Positions 1-9,600 of a stretch of DNA of 64,000 bases are shown in pieces. The position numbers and the translations under genes were made by a program. The notes below the pieces were generated by a model, which saw only the letters and a program-made list of their open reading frames with translations, did no database searches and was not told the DNA's origin. This DNA comes from Blastocatellia bacterium (GTDB lineage Bacteria > Acidobacteriota > Blastocatellia > UBA7656 > JADIYM01), in contig JAJTWZ010000012.1 of assembly GCA_021463145.1 (NCBI GenBank), positions 1 through 64,000 of the forward strand. The letters run 5' to 3'. The stretch's first letter is position 1. Each line of letters opens with the position of its first letter.

Positions 1-180
1 CCAGATCTGTCCCGCGGCGTTGGAGTAGATGCCGATGGAATCGTCTCCGTCGTTGTCCCAGTCTCCAGCCACCGGCTTCCAGTCCGATCCGCCGGCCCCT
101 AACGTGAACGGAGCCACGTCGGCTCCTCCGGTGTTGTTGTTCCCCGGGGATTCCCCGGGAACAGGCTTTTCTCGCCACAT
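1..180 (-). CDS. Partial repeat-containing protein, 3' end beyond window
   Basis: Reading the minus strand, a frame beginning at ATG 180 runs off the left edge and encodes about 60 residues, including GDWDNDGDDSIGIYSN. That short motif matches the aspartate-rich calcium-binding-like repeats (FG-GAP/VCBS-type, 'GDWDGDG..D.IGVY') found in secreted bacterial surface proteins. The same frame stays open to the right through position 420 without a stop, so the true start could lie upstream of 180; no convincing ribosome binding site precedes ATG 180. Function is not assignable beyond a likely extracytoplasmic repeat protein. The preceding gene on the same strand is the alpha/beta hydrolase that ends at 380. 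Confidence 0.5.
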   Translation of the reverse strand, partial: MWREKPVPGESPGNNNTGGADVAPFTLGAGGSDWKPVAGDWDNDGDDSIGIYSNAAGQIW

Positions 181-379
181 CAGTTGACGCGAAGCGATAC
201 TGTCCCTGGCTGCAATCAGGACGGACGGTCTCGGCCAGTCGTCGTACCCGGAGCGAGGGGCCGGCTGGCCGTTGCGTGGGAGGTAGGCCGCACGGCCAGC
301 CCGCCGCTGTGTCACTCCGGGTATGACCGACGCGGGGATGCCTGTGCGGCACGCCGCGGACGTCTGGGGAACCGCTGGC

Positions 380-1192
380 CTAGCTCTTCCCCGCGTCGAT
401 CCGCCGGAGGAAATCAGCAACGGCCGAGGCGAATGCTCCGGGCGTCTCGAGATTGGCGAGGTGCCCGGCCGCGTTGATGGAAAGCAATTTCGCGCCCTCG
501 ATTGACTCGGCCATTGCCGCCACCTCGGCGTGGGGGATGAGTTGATCGCGTGTGCCCGCGACCACCAGCATGGGAAGCGATACGGCCGCGAGCAGCTCGG
601 ACGAATCGCTGCGCACGGCCATTCCGGTGAGCGCCGCAATGACCCCTTCCGGGTCGGCCTTCGCGGCCATTTCACGCACGTCGTCAGCCAGATCCGGTCG
701 CGAGCCGTAGGTCTCAGGAGCGAGCAGCCTTGGAACAAGGGCGTCGACGGCAGCGGCCGTCCCTCTCGCACGCACGGCCTCGATCAGCGCGAGCCTTCCC
801 GCGCGCGCGGCGTCCGTGTCGGCGGCTGCGCGCGTACTGGAGAGGACAAGCGCCGCAACATCGAGCGGATAACGCCTCAGGTACGCCATGGCCACGTATC
901 CACCCATCGACAGCCCGCCGATTGCCGCGCGTCCCACGGACTCGGCAAGGACGACGGCGCGCACGTCCTCGGCCATTCTATCCATCGCGCCGTCGGCGGC
1001 GACGCCGCTTTCGCCAAAACCTCTCAGGTCAACCGTGATGACGCGCCGCGAGACTGAAAGCTTCTCCGCAACTTCCAGCCACATCCCGCGATGAAGCGGA
1101 AATGCGTGAGCCAGCACCAGCGGCATCGCATCGCCAGCGGCCCCGCGCACGTCATAGGCAATCCGAACGCCTCGACTCTCGACGTACCCCAC
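380..1192 (-). CDS. Alpha/beta hydrolase fold protein
   Basis: A 270-residue alpha/beta hydrolase. The nucleophile elbow GLSMGG lies around residue 95, the oxyanion-hole region HAFPLH at about 29-34, the acid in GTRDQLIP near residue 213 and the catalytic histidine in AAGHLANLE near 240, so the triad is complete and in the usual order. The start is taken as GTG 1192 because GGAGG lies seven bases upstream; a longer frame continues to 1543 but would run antisense into the nuclease gene. The sequence resembles esterases and 3-oxoadipate enol-lactone hydrolases, but the substrate cannot be read from it. The gene is divergent from the OLD nuclease; about 118 bp between them must hold both promoters. 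Confidence 0.88.
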   Translation of the reverse strand: MGYVESRGVRIAYDVRGAAGDAMPLVLAHAFPLHRGMWLEVAEKLSVSRRVITVDLRGFGESGVAADGAMDRMAEDVRAVVLAESVGRAAIGGLSMGGYVAMAYLRRYPLDVAALVLSSTRAAADTDAARAGRLALIEAVRARGTAAAVDALVPRLLAPETYGSRPDLADDVREMAAKADPEGVIAALTGMAVRSDSSELLAAVSLPMLVVAGTRDQLIPHAEVAAMAESIEGAKLLSINAAGHLANLETPGAFASAVADFLRRIDAGKS

Positions 1193-1310
1193 TCCGATAC
1201 CTCCAGGACCCGACAAGGAACTCGCGGCATCATAGACCACTTGCATACAGGAAACGGGACAACGGCAGGAGTTCTTGCTCTGGCGCACGCAGGGTTGCAA
1301 CAATGCGCAA

Positions 1311-3023
1311 ATGCACCTGGCCTTCGTCGAGATCGAGAATTTCCGCGGCATCAAACGGCTTTCGATGGCGTTCTCACTGATCACGGCGATCATCGCGGAG
1401 AACAACTTCGGCAAGACGAGCGTGCTCAACGCCCTGCTCATTTGTATCGGCGTAGACACGACCGGCACCGAATTCGACTTCGACGACCGCGATTTCCACG
1501 TCGACGCAGCCGGGCCGGCCGAGCCCGCCAGCCGGCTCTCCATCGAACTGACGTTTCGCGAGTACCGGGCTGGCGACTGGAAGGCGCCCAGGTACGCGCG
1601 GCTGACGCCCGCAATGACTCCGTTCGAAGGACCTCTTCACCAGATTCGCTGCCGAATCGTCGCAAGGCGAACCGAATCGGGCGGCAGTCCGAATGTGGAG
1701 ATCAGTTTCCGGAACCTCGTTGGCTCGGAATTGCGAGTATTGGATCCACTCGGCCTGTTCGGTGAGATCAGAAGGCTCTCTCCCGTCGTAGCTCTGCGGT
1801 CGGCGCGATTCGTGACTCATCGACACGGACAGACGGATTCGGGCCCCGACGAACCGTGGGACGGCGATCCGATTCACGAGCAACTGGAAGACGGAGTTCG
1901 AGACACGTTCCGGTCGTTGGCGCTGAGCGAAGTCATAAGTAAGGACGACTTCGAACGCGCGGTCGCGTCGATGAGCCGCCTCGCCGGCTCGCTCGCCAGC
2001 CGGCTCGGGGGGTTCTCGGCCGATGAAGAACGGCTCGCCGAGGCGCTCCGCGCGCTGCCCGCCCGGTTCGAAAGTCAGGCAGCCGCGCCGCTGAAGTCCG
2101 TGCGACCCGGCTTCGGATCGCGAAGCGTGGCCCTTCTCGCCTTGCTCGGCGTGATGCTGGAGTCGCGACAGGCCATTTCGATATCCGATGACGCAACGCC
2201 GATAATCGTCGTCGAGGAACCCGAGGCCCATCACCACCCGATGATGCTCGCAGCGGTCTGGCGGCTCATCGACCGGCTCCCCACTCAGAAGATCATCACG
2301 ACGAATTCGGGCGACCTGCTCGCGCTCGTTCCGATCCGCTCCATTCGCCGGCTCACCAGGCGCCGAGATCGAGTGGAAGTACACCGCGTAAGCCGCAACG
2401 CGCTCACCGCGGATGACGTGCGGCGGATCGGCTATCACGTGCGATCCAATCGCGCATCGTCGGTTTTTGCCAGGTGCTGGCTACTCGTCGAGGGCGAGAG
2501 CGAGTACCACCTCCTGCCCGAGGTCGCACGGCAACTCGGCTACGACTTCGGCGCCGAAGGCATCCGGTGCATCGAGTTCGCGCAGTGCGGACTCACTCCG
2601 CTCCTCAAGGTTGCCACGGAACTGGCGATCGAGTGGCACGTGGTGACGGACGGCGATTCGGCGGGTGCGTCTTACGCAGTTACGGCTCGAAACGCTGCTG
2701 GCGGGTTCGACCGCATTGGAGACAGGCTCACGCAACTGGACGAGCGGACGATCGAATTGTTTATGTTCCGTAACGGATTCGACAGCGTGTATCGAGAGGC
2801 GGCCGGTGGCGTTCATCCGTCGTCGCGGCGACGGCGTCGCGGGGAGGAAGACGAAGCGAAGTTCTACATCGAACGCGCGATCGACAGATTCTCCAAGCCG
2901 AGGCTCGCGATCATGGCCGCCGAGGCAGCCGAAGAAGCTGGCCCGGCTTCCGTTCCGGCAAAGTTGCGAGCGGCTGTCGAGGCGTGCGTCCGGCTGGCAA
3001 GGCGGGTCGACGTCGCGAGCTGA
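1311..3023 (+). CDS. OLD-family ATP-dependent endonuclease (AAA + Toprim)
   Basis: A 570-residue protein of the overcoming-lysogenization-defect family. The N-terminus has the typical F-R-G-I strand, then a P-loop AENNFGKTS in which the usual first Gly is Ala. The Walker B segment VVEEPEAHHHP lies around residue 305 and is followed by the ITTNSGDLL segment. The C-terminal half carries a Toprim nuclease domain: LVEGESE near 395 supplies the acidic residue and VVTDGDSAG near 445 the metal-binding DxD. No UvrD-like helicase is adjacent, so this looks like a stand-alone (class 1) OLD protein rather than a GajAB (Gabija) pair. ATG 1311 is chosen because the OLD homology begins right after it. Biological role (DNA repair or phage defence) is unknown. 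Confidence 0.85.
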   Translation: MHLAFVEIENFRGIKRLSMAFSLITAIIAENNFGKTSVLNALLICIGVDTTGTEFDFDDRDFHVDAAGPAEPASRLSIELTFREYRAGDWKAPRYARLTPAMTPFEGPLHQIRCRIVARRTESGGSPNVEISFRNLVGSELRVLDPLGLFGEIRRLSPVVALRSARFVTHRHGQTDSGPDEPWDGDPIHEQLEDGVRDTFRSLALSEVISKDDFERAVASMSRLAGSLASRLGGFSADEERLAEALRALPARFESQAAAPLKSVRPGFGSRSVALLALLGVMLESRQAISISDDATPIIVVEEPEAHHHPMMLAAVWRLIDRLPTQKIITTNSGDLLALVPIRSIRRLTRRRDRVEVHRVSRNALTADDVRRIGYHVRSNRASSVFARCWLLVEGESEYHLLPEVARQLGYDFGAEGIRCIEFAQCGLTPLLKVATELAIEWHVVTDGDSAGASYAVTARNAAGGFDRIGDRLTQLDERTIELFMFRNGFDSVYREAAGGVHPSSRRRRRGEEDEAKFYIERAIDRFSKPRLAIMAAEAAEEAGPASVPAKLRAAVEACVRLARRVDVAS

Positions 3024-3059
3024 GGTCTCGCGAATCGAAGTTCGGGACCGCTCTGGCGA

Positions 3060-5171
3060 TCAGCGGACAACCGCCGGCGCGGCGAGCAGCACAACGGTCG
3101 ATCGGGCTCGCACGAAGTACGACCGCTGGTAAGAAAGCACGGGCGCCGAATCGGGCTCGCAGAAGTCCTCCGGCGACTCGAGCGACGTGTCGACGATGCG
3201 ACGCCAGGGCAGGTCCTCCATGACCGGCAGTTCGAACGTCGCGCTGTCCCAATGCGCGTTCGCCATCACGTACAGATGAGCGTCCGTGAGTCCCACCGGC
3301 CCGAAGATGTGCATCGCGAGCCGTCGCGCCTCGGGCGACCAGTCCGGATGGCCGAGCGAAGTACCGTGCCAGTCGACGGAAAGTCCACCGCCCCGGCGGT
3401 CCGACGCGAACCGCCGCCGCCGCAGGAGCGGCAATTCGCGGCGGAAGTGGATCAGTCCGCGAACGAAGCGATGAAGACCGCTGTTCTTCTCGAGAAGAGT
3501 CCAGTCGATCCAACTCGTCAGGTTGTCGTGGCAGTAGGCGTTGTTGTTTCCGCCCTGGGTCCGCCCCATCTCGTCTCCGGCCAATAGCATTGGAACGCCC
3601 TGCGACAGCAGCAGCAGGGTCATCACGTTGCGCACCTGCTGACGGCGCAGCTTCAATACGGCAGGATTGCCGGTCGGTCCTTCAGCCCCGCAGTTCCAGC
3701 TCAGGTTGTCGTTCAAACCGTCGGCGTTGGCCTCGCCGTTCGCGACGTTCACCTTGCGGTCGTACGAGACCAGATCCTCCAGTGTGAAGCCGTCGTGACA
3801 CGTTACGAAGTTGATGCTGTGGTACGGCTCACGATTGCTCGTCTGATAGAGGTCCGGGCTGCCCAGAAGTCGAGTGGCAAGCGAATAGGTCCGCCCTGGC
3901 TCTCCCCTCACGAAGCGCCGGACGTCATCGCGGAAGCGTCCGTTCCACTCGGCCCACCGTCCCCACGCGGGAAATGTGCCGACCTGGTAAAGGCCGGCCG
4001 CATCCCACGCTTCGGCAATCAGCTTCGTATGCGCGAGGACCGGATCGTGGGCGAGCGACTCAAGCAGCGGCGGGTTCGCCAGCACCGCCCCGTCGGTTCC
4101 GCGGCCGAGAATCGATGCGAGGTCGAACCGGAATCCGTCGACGTGCATCTCCGTGACCCAATAGTGAAGAGAATCGACGATCAGCGTCCGGACGATGGGA
4201 TGATTGCAGTTGAGCGTGTTTCCACAGCCGGAGTAATTCCTGTACTCGCCGGTCGCGCGATCGACGATGTAGTACACGGCGTTGTCGATGCCGCGGAACG
4301 AGTGCGTCGGCCCCCGCTCGTCGCCTTCGGCCGTGTGGTTGTAGACGACGTCGAGAATCACCTCGATGCCGGCGCCGTGGAAAGCCCGAACCATCTGCTT
4401 GAACTCGTGAACCGCTCCTCCGTTTGCCGGGTCCGCCGCGTATGCGGCATTCGGCGCGAAGAACGCGATGGGCTGATAGCCCCAATAGTTGAGCAGACGC
4501 TCGCCCGTGAGCGGGTTCACTCGATTCGTGTCCGCCTCTTCGAACTCCCAGATCGGCATCAACTCGACGGCGCTGACGCCGAGATCCTTCAGATAGGGGA
4601 TCTTCTCGACGAGCCCCGAGAACGTGCCGGGACGAACCGCGCACGAGGATGCGTCACGCGTGAAACCGCGCACGTGGAGCTCGTAGATGACCGAGTCCGA
4701 TAGCGGAATGTTCAGTGGCTGGTCGTCGCCCCAGTCGAATCCGTTGTCAACCAGGAGGCAGCGGCGTTGCGAGGTGTGCGGGGCGTCTCCCCACGCCGCA
4801 CCTCCGCAGATAGCGCGGGCATACGGATCGAGAAGTATCGCCGACCGTTCGAAGCGGTGCACCTCGGGTTGCGAGTTGGCGGCCCGGTCCATCCGGTACG
4901 CGTATTCAACCGACGGATGAACGTCGCCAACGAGCACGTGCCAGACGTCGCCCGTCCGGTTTATCCTCGGATCGAGCGGGATCTCGAGGGCCGGATGCGG
5001 GTCGCCCGGGGCGTAGAGTAGCAAGGACACCGACGTCGCGGCGGTCGATACTACCGAGAAATTGATACCGCCAGGCCGGCGCGTTGCGCCCAGGGGCAGC
5101 GGCGCGCCGCGTTCCAGCCCGAACGAGGGTCCCAGGATCTTCTCGAGCGCGCGCTCTTCGACCCGGCTCAT
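3060..5171 (-). CDS. glgX: Glycogen debranching enzyme GlgX (GH13, CBM48)
   Basis: A 703-residue isoamylase-type debranching enzyme that hydrolyses alpha-1,6 branches of glycogen in the cytoplasm. An N-terminal CBM48-like beta-sandwich (about 20-120) precedes a GH13 barrel with the four conserved regions: DVVYNH, GFRFDLAS (nucleophile Asp), LIAEAWD (acid/base Glu) and FVTCHDGF (transition-state Asp). The length is normal for GlgX/TreX. ATG 5171 (MSRVEER) is preferred over ATG 5186 because GGAG lies six bases before it. It is divergent from phosphofructokinase, so stored-glucan breakdown and glycolytic entry are neighbours, although not one transcript. Confidence 0.95.
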   Translation of the reverse strand: MSRVEERALEKILGPSFGLERGAPLPLGATRRPGGINFSVVSTAATSVSLLLYAPGDPHPALEIPLDPRINRTGDVWHVLVGDVHPSVEYAYRMDRAANSQPEVHRFERSAILLDPYARAICGGAAWGDAPHTSQRRCLLVDNGFDWGDDQPLNIPLSDSVIYELHVRGFTRDASSCAVRPGTFSGLVEKIPYLKDLGVSAVELMPIWEFEEADTNRVNPLTGERLLNYWGYQPIAFFAPNAAYAADPANGGAVHEFKQMVRAFHGAGIEVILDVVYNHTAEGDERGPTHSFRGIDNAVYYIVDRATGEYRNYSGCGNTLNCNHPIVRTLIVDSLHYWVTEMHVDGFRFDLASILGRGTDGAVLANPPLLESLAHDPVLAHTKLIAEAWDAAGLYQVGTFPAWGRWAEWNGRFRDDVRRFVRGEPGRTYSLATRLLGSPDLYQTSNREPYHSINFVTCHDGFTLEDLVSYDRKVNVANGEANADGLNDNLSWNCGAEGPTGNPAVLKLRRQQVRNVMTLLLLSQGVPMLLAGDEMGRTQGGNNNAYCHDNLTSWIDWTLLEKNSGLHRFVRGLIHFRRELPLLRRRRFASDRRGGGLSVDWHGTSLGHPDWSPEARRLAMHIFGPVGLTDAHLYVMANAHWDSATFELPVMEDLPWRRIVDTSLESPEDFCEPDSAPVLSYQRSYFVRARSTVVLLAAPAVVR

Positions 5172-5344
5172 CTCACACTCCGGCAAGGAAGGTAAGAACC
5201 GGGAAACTCCGAAGCAGGGTGAAATCGATTTGGGTCCATATGCCGCCCGTCGACCGCCTGCGACGTTACGTCGGCGCAGGCGCGGAGGTCAACCGGGCTT
5301 ACCCTGTTCGCGATCCGGCTGGAATCGATGGATACTACGCTGCC

Positions 5345-6655
5345 ATGAGCCAAGACTTGAGCATCGGATCCCTCGGCCACTGTCGATTCGAATCCCCACT
5401 CGTCCAGCGCCTCGGCAGCGTGCCCGAGTCGCCGGGTTTCGTCGAACCGGATGCGGCTGTCCTTCTCGACGACCGGATCTCGTCGCTCGGCGCCCTCGAG
5501 CGAATCGACGAAGCGCCGCGACTGGAGGTCGCCGGGCCCAGGCGCGAGATCTACTTCGAGCCGGCAGCGACCGGAATCGGGATCGTCACGTGCGGAGGTC
5601 TCTGCCCGGGGCTCAACAACGTCATTCGCGGGATAACCATGGAAGCCTGGCACGGCTATGGAGTCCGCCGGATTTACGGGATCCGGTACGGACTCGAAGG
5701 GTTCATCGAAAGCGCCGGCCATCAGGTGCTCGAACTGACACCGGATATTGTCAGCGACATCCACGAGCACGGCGGCAGCCTGCTAGGTTCGTCGCGGGGT
5801 CCGCAGGATCCAAAGGCGATCGTGGACCGGCTCGACAAGCTCGGCGTCCAGGTGCTGTTCGTTGTCGGCGGTGACGGATCCATGCGGGCGGCGCTCTCGA
5901 TTGCAACAGAAGCGCGCGCGCGCGATCGCAAACTCGCTGTCGTGGGCATTCCCAAGACCATCGACAACGACATGCGTTACCTGGACAAGACGTTCGGATT
6001 CGACACGGCCGTGGGCGAAGCGGTCAAGGTGATCCGTTGCGCGCACGCCGAGGCGCGCGGGGCCTTCAACGGTATCGGACTTGTGAAACTGATGGGGCGC
6101 CACAGCGGTTTCCTTGCGTGCGCGGCCACTCTTGCGACGAGCCACGTCAACTTCTGCCTGATTCCCGAGATGTTGGACAACGACACGCTCGGGCCGGCAT
6201 TTCTGGACCGGCTGAAGGCGCGCCTCGAAGACCGGCGGCACGCGGTCGTCGTGATAGCCGAAGGAACCGGCCAGGAGCGGCTTGCCGATCCAGACGTGCG
6301 CGATGCATCGGGAAATGTGAAGCTCGTCGACGTGGGCGCGATCCTTGCCGAACGCATAAAGGCTTATTTCGCCGGCAAGCCCATGGAGGTGACGCTCAAG
6401 TACATCGACCCGAGTTACACCGTCCGGAGCGTCGCGGCCTGTCCGTCCGACAGCGTCTACTGCTGGCAACTCGCCGCCGATGCCGTGCACGCGGCGATGA
6501 GCGGGCGAACGGAAATGATCGTCGGCCGATGGCACGGCAGGATGGTTCACGTTCCTATCGAGCGCGCGATTTCCGAGCGCAATCGCGTGGACCTCGAGAG
6601 TCCTCTCTGGCTGAGCGTTCTGGAAACTACAGGCCAGCCGACGACACTTCGGTGA
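5345..6655 (+). CDS. pfkA: ATP-dependent 6-phosphofructokinase (G104/K124 type)
   Basis: A 436-residue phosphofructokinase, longer than the 320-residue E. coli PfkA and of the size of the plant/trypanosome-like clade. The nucleotide-binding GGDGS (VVGGDGSMRAA) has Gly at the position equivalent to E. coli 104, which favours ATP over pyrophosphate. The catalytic loop reads PKTIDND, with Lys at the position equivalent to 124 as in PPi-type and trypanosomal enzymes. MGRHSGFLA and IPE are the sugar-phosphate loops. ATG 5345 is chosen by homology, but the frame is open upstream to 5084, so an N-terminal extension cannot be excluded; no strong ribosome site was seen at 5345. Confidence 0.92.
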   Translation: MSQDLSIGSLGHCRFESPLVQRLGSVPESPGFVEPDAAVLLDDRISSLGALERIDEAPRLEVAGPRREIYFEPAATGIGIVTCGGLCPGLNNVIRGITMEAWHGYGVRRIYGIRYGLEGFIESAGHQVLELTPDIVSDIHEHGGSLLGSSRGPQDPKAIVDRLDKLGVQVLFVVGGDGSMRAALSIATEARARDRKLAVVGIPKTIDNDMRYLDKTFGFDTAVGEAVKVIRCAHAEARGAFNGIGLVKLMGRHSGFLACAATLATSHVNFCLIPEMLDNDTLGPAFLDRLKARLEDRRHAVVVIAEGTGQERLADPDVRDASGNVKLVDVGAILAERIKAYFAGKPMEVTLKYIDPSYTVRSVAACPSDSVYCWQLAADAVHAAMSGRTEMIVGRWHGRMVHVPIERAISERNRVDLESPLWLSVLETTGQPTTLR

Positions 6656-6688
6656 GACAGCAGGCACACAGAAGTGCCGGATCGCCGC

Positions 6689-9600
6689 TCAGTCAGGCTG
6701 TTGCGTGCCGCCAACCGTCAAAGCCAGCCGAAGTGCTTCATCGATAGACAGGGCCAGCCCTTCCCCTGCCGCAACCGGGGCGTCGTCTCCGAGAGCTTTG
6801 CGCGCGGGCTCGACGAGGCCTGCGTAGTAAACGCGCTCGGATTCGGCCGTGGAGATCTCGCCGCGACGCTCCATCGCCCGAACCGAGCTCTCGATGACGA
6901 TGGCGGATCGCAGCTGCCCTGATTTCATCGCGACGACCGCCATTGCCTCGAGGCCAAAGGCGATGGCTCGGTGCTCGCCGGTGGCGTGAGACTCGACAAG
7001 TCCCTCCGCCACGCGGTCGCGGCCTCCAACCGCATCACCCAGCAAGGCCAGCGTCAAGCCAAGTCCGATACGGGAATAGTTGACGAGTTTTCGAAATCCG
7101 ATGCGCTCGGCGGTCGCCTCGGCCTCTTCGAATCGACGGCGAGCGTAGGGCAGATCGTCGAGCCGCAACCCGACCTCGCCCAGATTGTGAAGCATCAGAG
7201 TCGTGCGCCATTCGTCGCCGAAATCGCGCGACTGGACCAGCGTCGCCTCGAAGCGCTCTCGCGCGACCTCGTAGTCGCCACGCTCCATGGACACGAGGCC
7301 GAGATTGAACTCGAGGGTGACGATGTCGTTCGGTCTTCCAATCTTGCGAGTGGTCCGCCATTGGATGCCCGATCGAATGCAGGCCTCGGCTTCGTCGAAC
7401 CGGCCGAGAAAAATGAGGGCGTCGCCCTTGCCGTCGAGGGCCGTCGCGACGGCCACCGGATCGTCGATTGCGGTGGCGACGTCCAGGCTGCGCTCGTACT
7501 GCTCGAGGGCCCTGGCCGGGTTGCCGACGAACCCGAACAGAAATCCCGTCGAGAACGTGACCGCGGCAATCTCGCGACACGGCGGCAATCCGGCGGCTGC
7601 ATCCTGCGCCGCCAGCAGCCATTCCAGTCCCTCGACACCCCGCGACCTCATATCCCAGAAGTGGCACAGTTTCGCACTCAGGCTCAGTCCGCCGATCACA
7701 TCGCGGCCATCGCGGATCGCCCAGCGCAACCCCGCGCGGATGTTGTCGTACTCGCGATCGCACCGCGCAAGGTGTTTCTTCTGGCCGGTGCCCGTAGTGA
7801 TGCCGATCCGGGTCTCTTCGACTTCCGTTAGCAGCCAGGAAAAGAACCGTTCGCGGACTTCGCGTTCACGGCCGCTGGAGTCGAGCTTGTCGGCCGCGTA
7901 CTCGCGGATCGTTTCGAGCATCCGGTAACGCAAATGGTCGTCGCGCTCGCTCACCATTACCAGCGATTTGTCGATCAGCGACTCGACGACGTCGAGAATC
8001 TCGGTTGTGTCAATGGCCTCGCCAGCGCAAACGGCCTCGGCAGCTTCCAGCGTGCAGCCACCGGCGAACACGGACAGTCGCTGGAGAAGCACTCGCTCCG
8101 GCTCCGACAGCAGGCCGTAGCTCCAGTCCACCGTTGCGCGCAGCGCCGGCTGACGTCCCGAGCGTCCGCCTGACGTAAGCAGCGCAAAGCGATCGTCCAT
8201 CCGCGACAGAATCTGTTCGACAGACATGACGCCGACGCGCGACGCGGCCAGTTCAATGGCAAGCGGGATGCCGTCGAGCCGGGCGCACAATCGCGCGATC
8301 GCTTCGAGCGTGGGTGGCGTCAGTTCAAGAGTCTGGCGCTTGCTGCGCGCGCGGTCGACGAACAGGCGAACGGAGCCACACGCAAGCAGGTCCGCCGTAG
8401 AAACGTTCGGCCGGTCCACGTCGGGCAGATCCAGCGGCCGAACGTGCCGCAAAGACTCGCCGCCGACGTTGAGCGCTTCGCGGCTTGCAGCAAGCAGCCT
8501 GAGCCGGGGCGCCGCCCGGAGCAGCGAATCGACCGCTGACGCTACCTCACCGACAAGGTGCTCGCACGTGTCGACGATGACGAGCGCCGACCGGTCGCGC
8601 AGCGCGATGCCCAAAGTCTCGACGAGCGGACGGTCTTGCTCCTCCTTGACACCGAGCGCGGAAGCAATGGCGCGCAATACGCCGTCCGTGTGCGGCTTGA
8701 GGTCGATCATCCAGACGCCGTCGCTGAAGCTGCCGAGCAGTCGCCTTCCAGCTTCGATAGCGAGACGCGATTTTCCGATTCCGCCAGGTCCGACGAGGGT
8801 GACCAGCCTCTCGGCGCCGATAGCATCCACAAGCTCGTCGAGTTCGGCCTCCCGCGACACGAAACTGGTGAGGGATTCCGTCAGATTGTGGAGCGGAAGG
8901 ACATTGGAGGATGTCTCGGCGCCCGTCGGCAGGCTGCTCCCGCTCGTGACATACGTCGGGGCGGACGGCTCGACTCCACTCGCCCGGCGCAACTCCGCCT
9001 CGAGTTCCCCCACGCTCGCAAACCTGTCGGCCGGGGCCTTGGCAAGTGCGCGAAGCACGACGTCGTCGATCGCCCCCGGCAGGCTGGATTCGATCGACGA
9101 AGGCGGGCGAGGGGCTTCACTTATGTGCTGCAGGATCAGTTGGACGGACGACCGGCCCGAAAACGGCGGGTAACCGGTCAGGCACTGGTAGGCGACGCAG
9201 CCGAGAGAGTAGATGTCCGACCGGGTGCCGAGGCGTTCGCCGCGGCACTGCTCGGGCGACATGTATGACGGCGTACCGATCAGCGCCCCGGCTAGTGTGA
9301 TCTGATCGGCCTCCTCCTCGTCCGGTCTCTGCAGCTTCGCGATTCCGAAGTCGAGAACCTTCACGATCTCGGTTCCACGCGGACCGATCTCCAGAAAGAT
9401 ATTGTCTGGCTTGAGATCGCGATGGATTATTCCCGAGTCGTGCGCCGCCTGGACCGCCTGGCAAGCCTGACCGAGCAAGCGGGCGGTGCGCTCTATCGAC
9501 AACCTGCCGCGTGCCCTCAGTTCGTCGGCGAGCGAGCGTCCGTCGAGCATCTCCATCACAAAGTAGGCTCCGGCGTCGGTAGAGACCCCGAAATCGTAGA

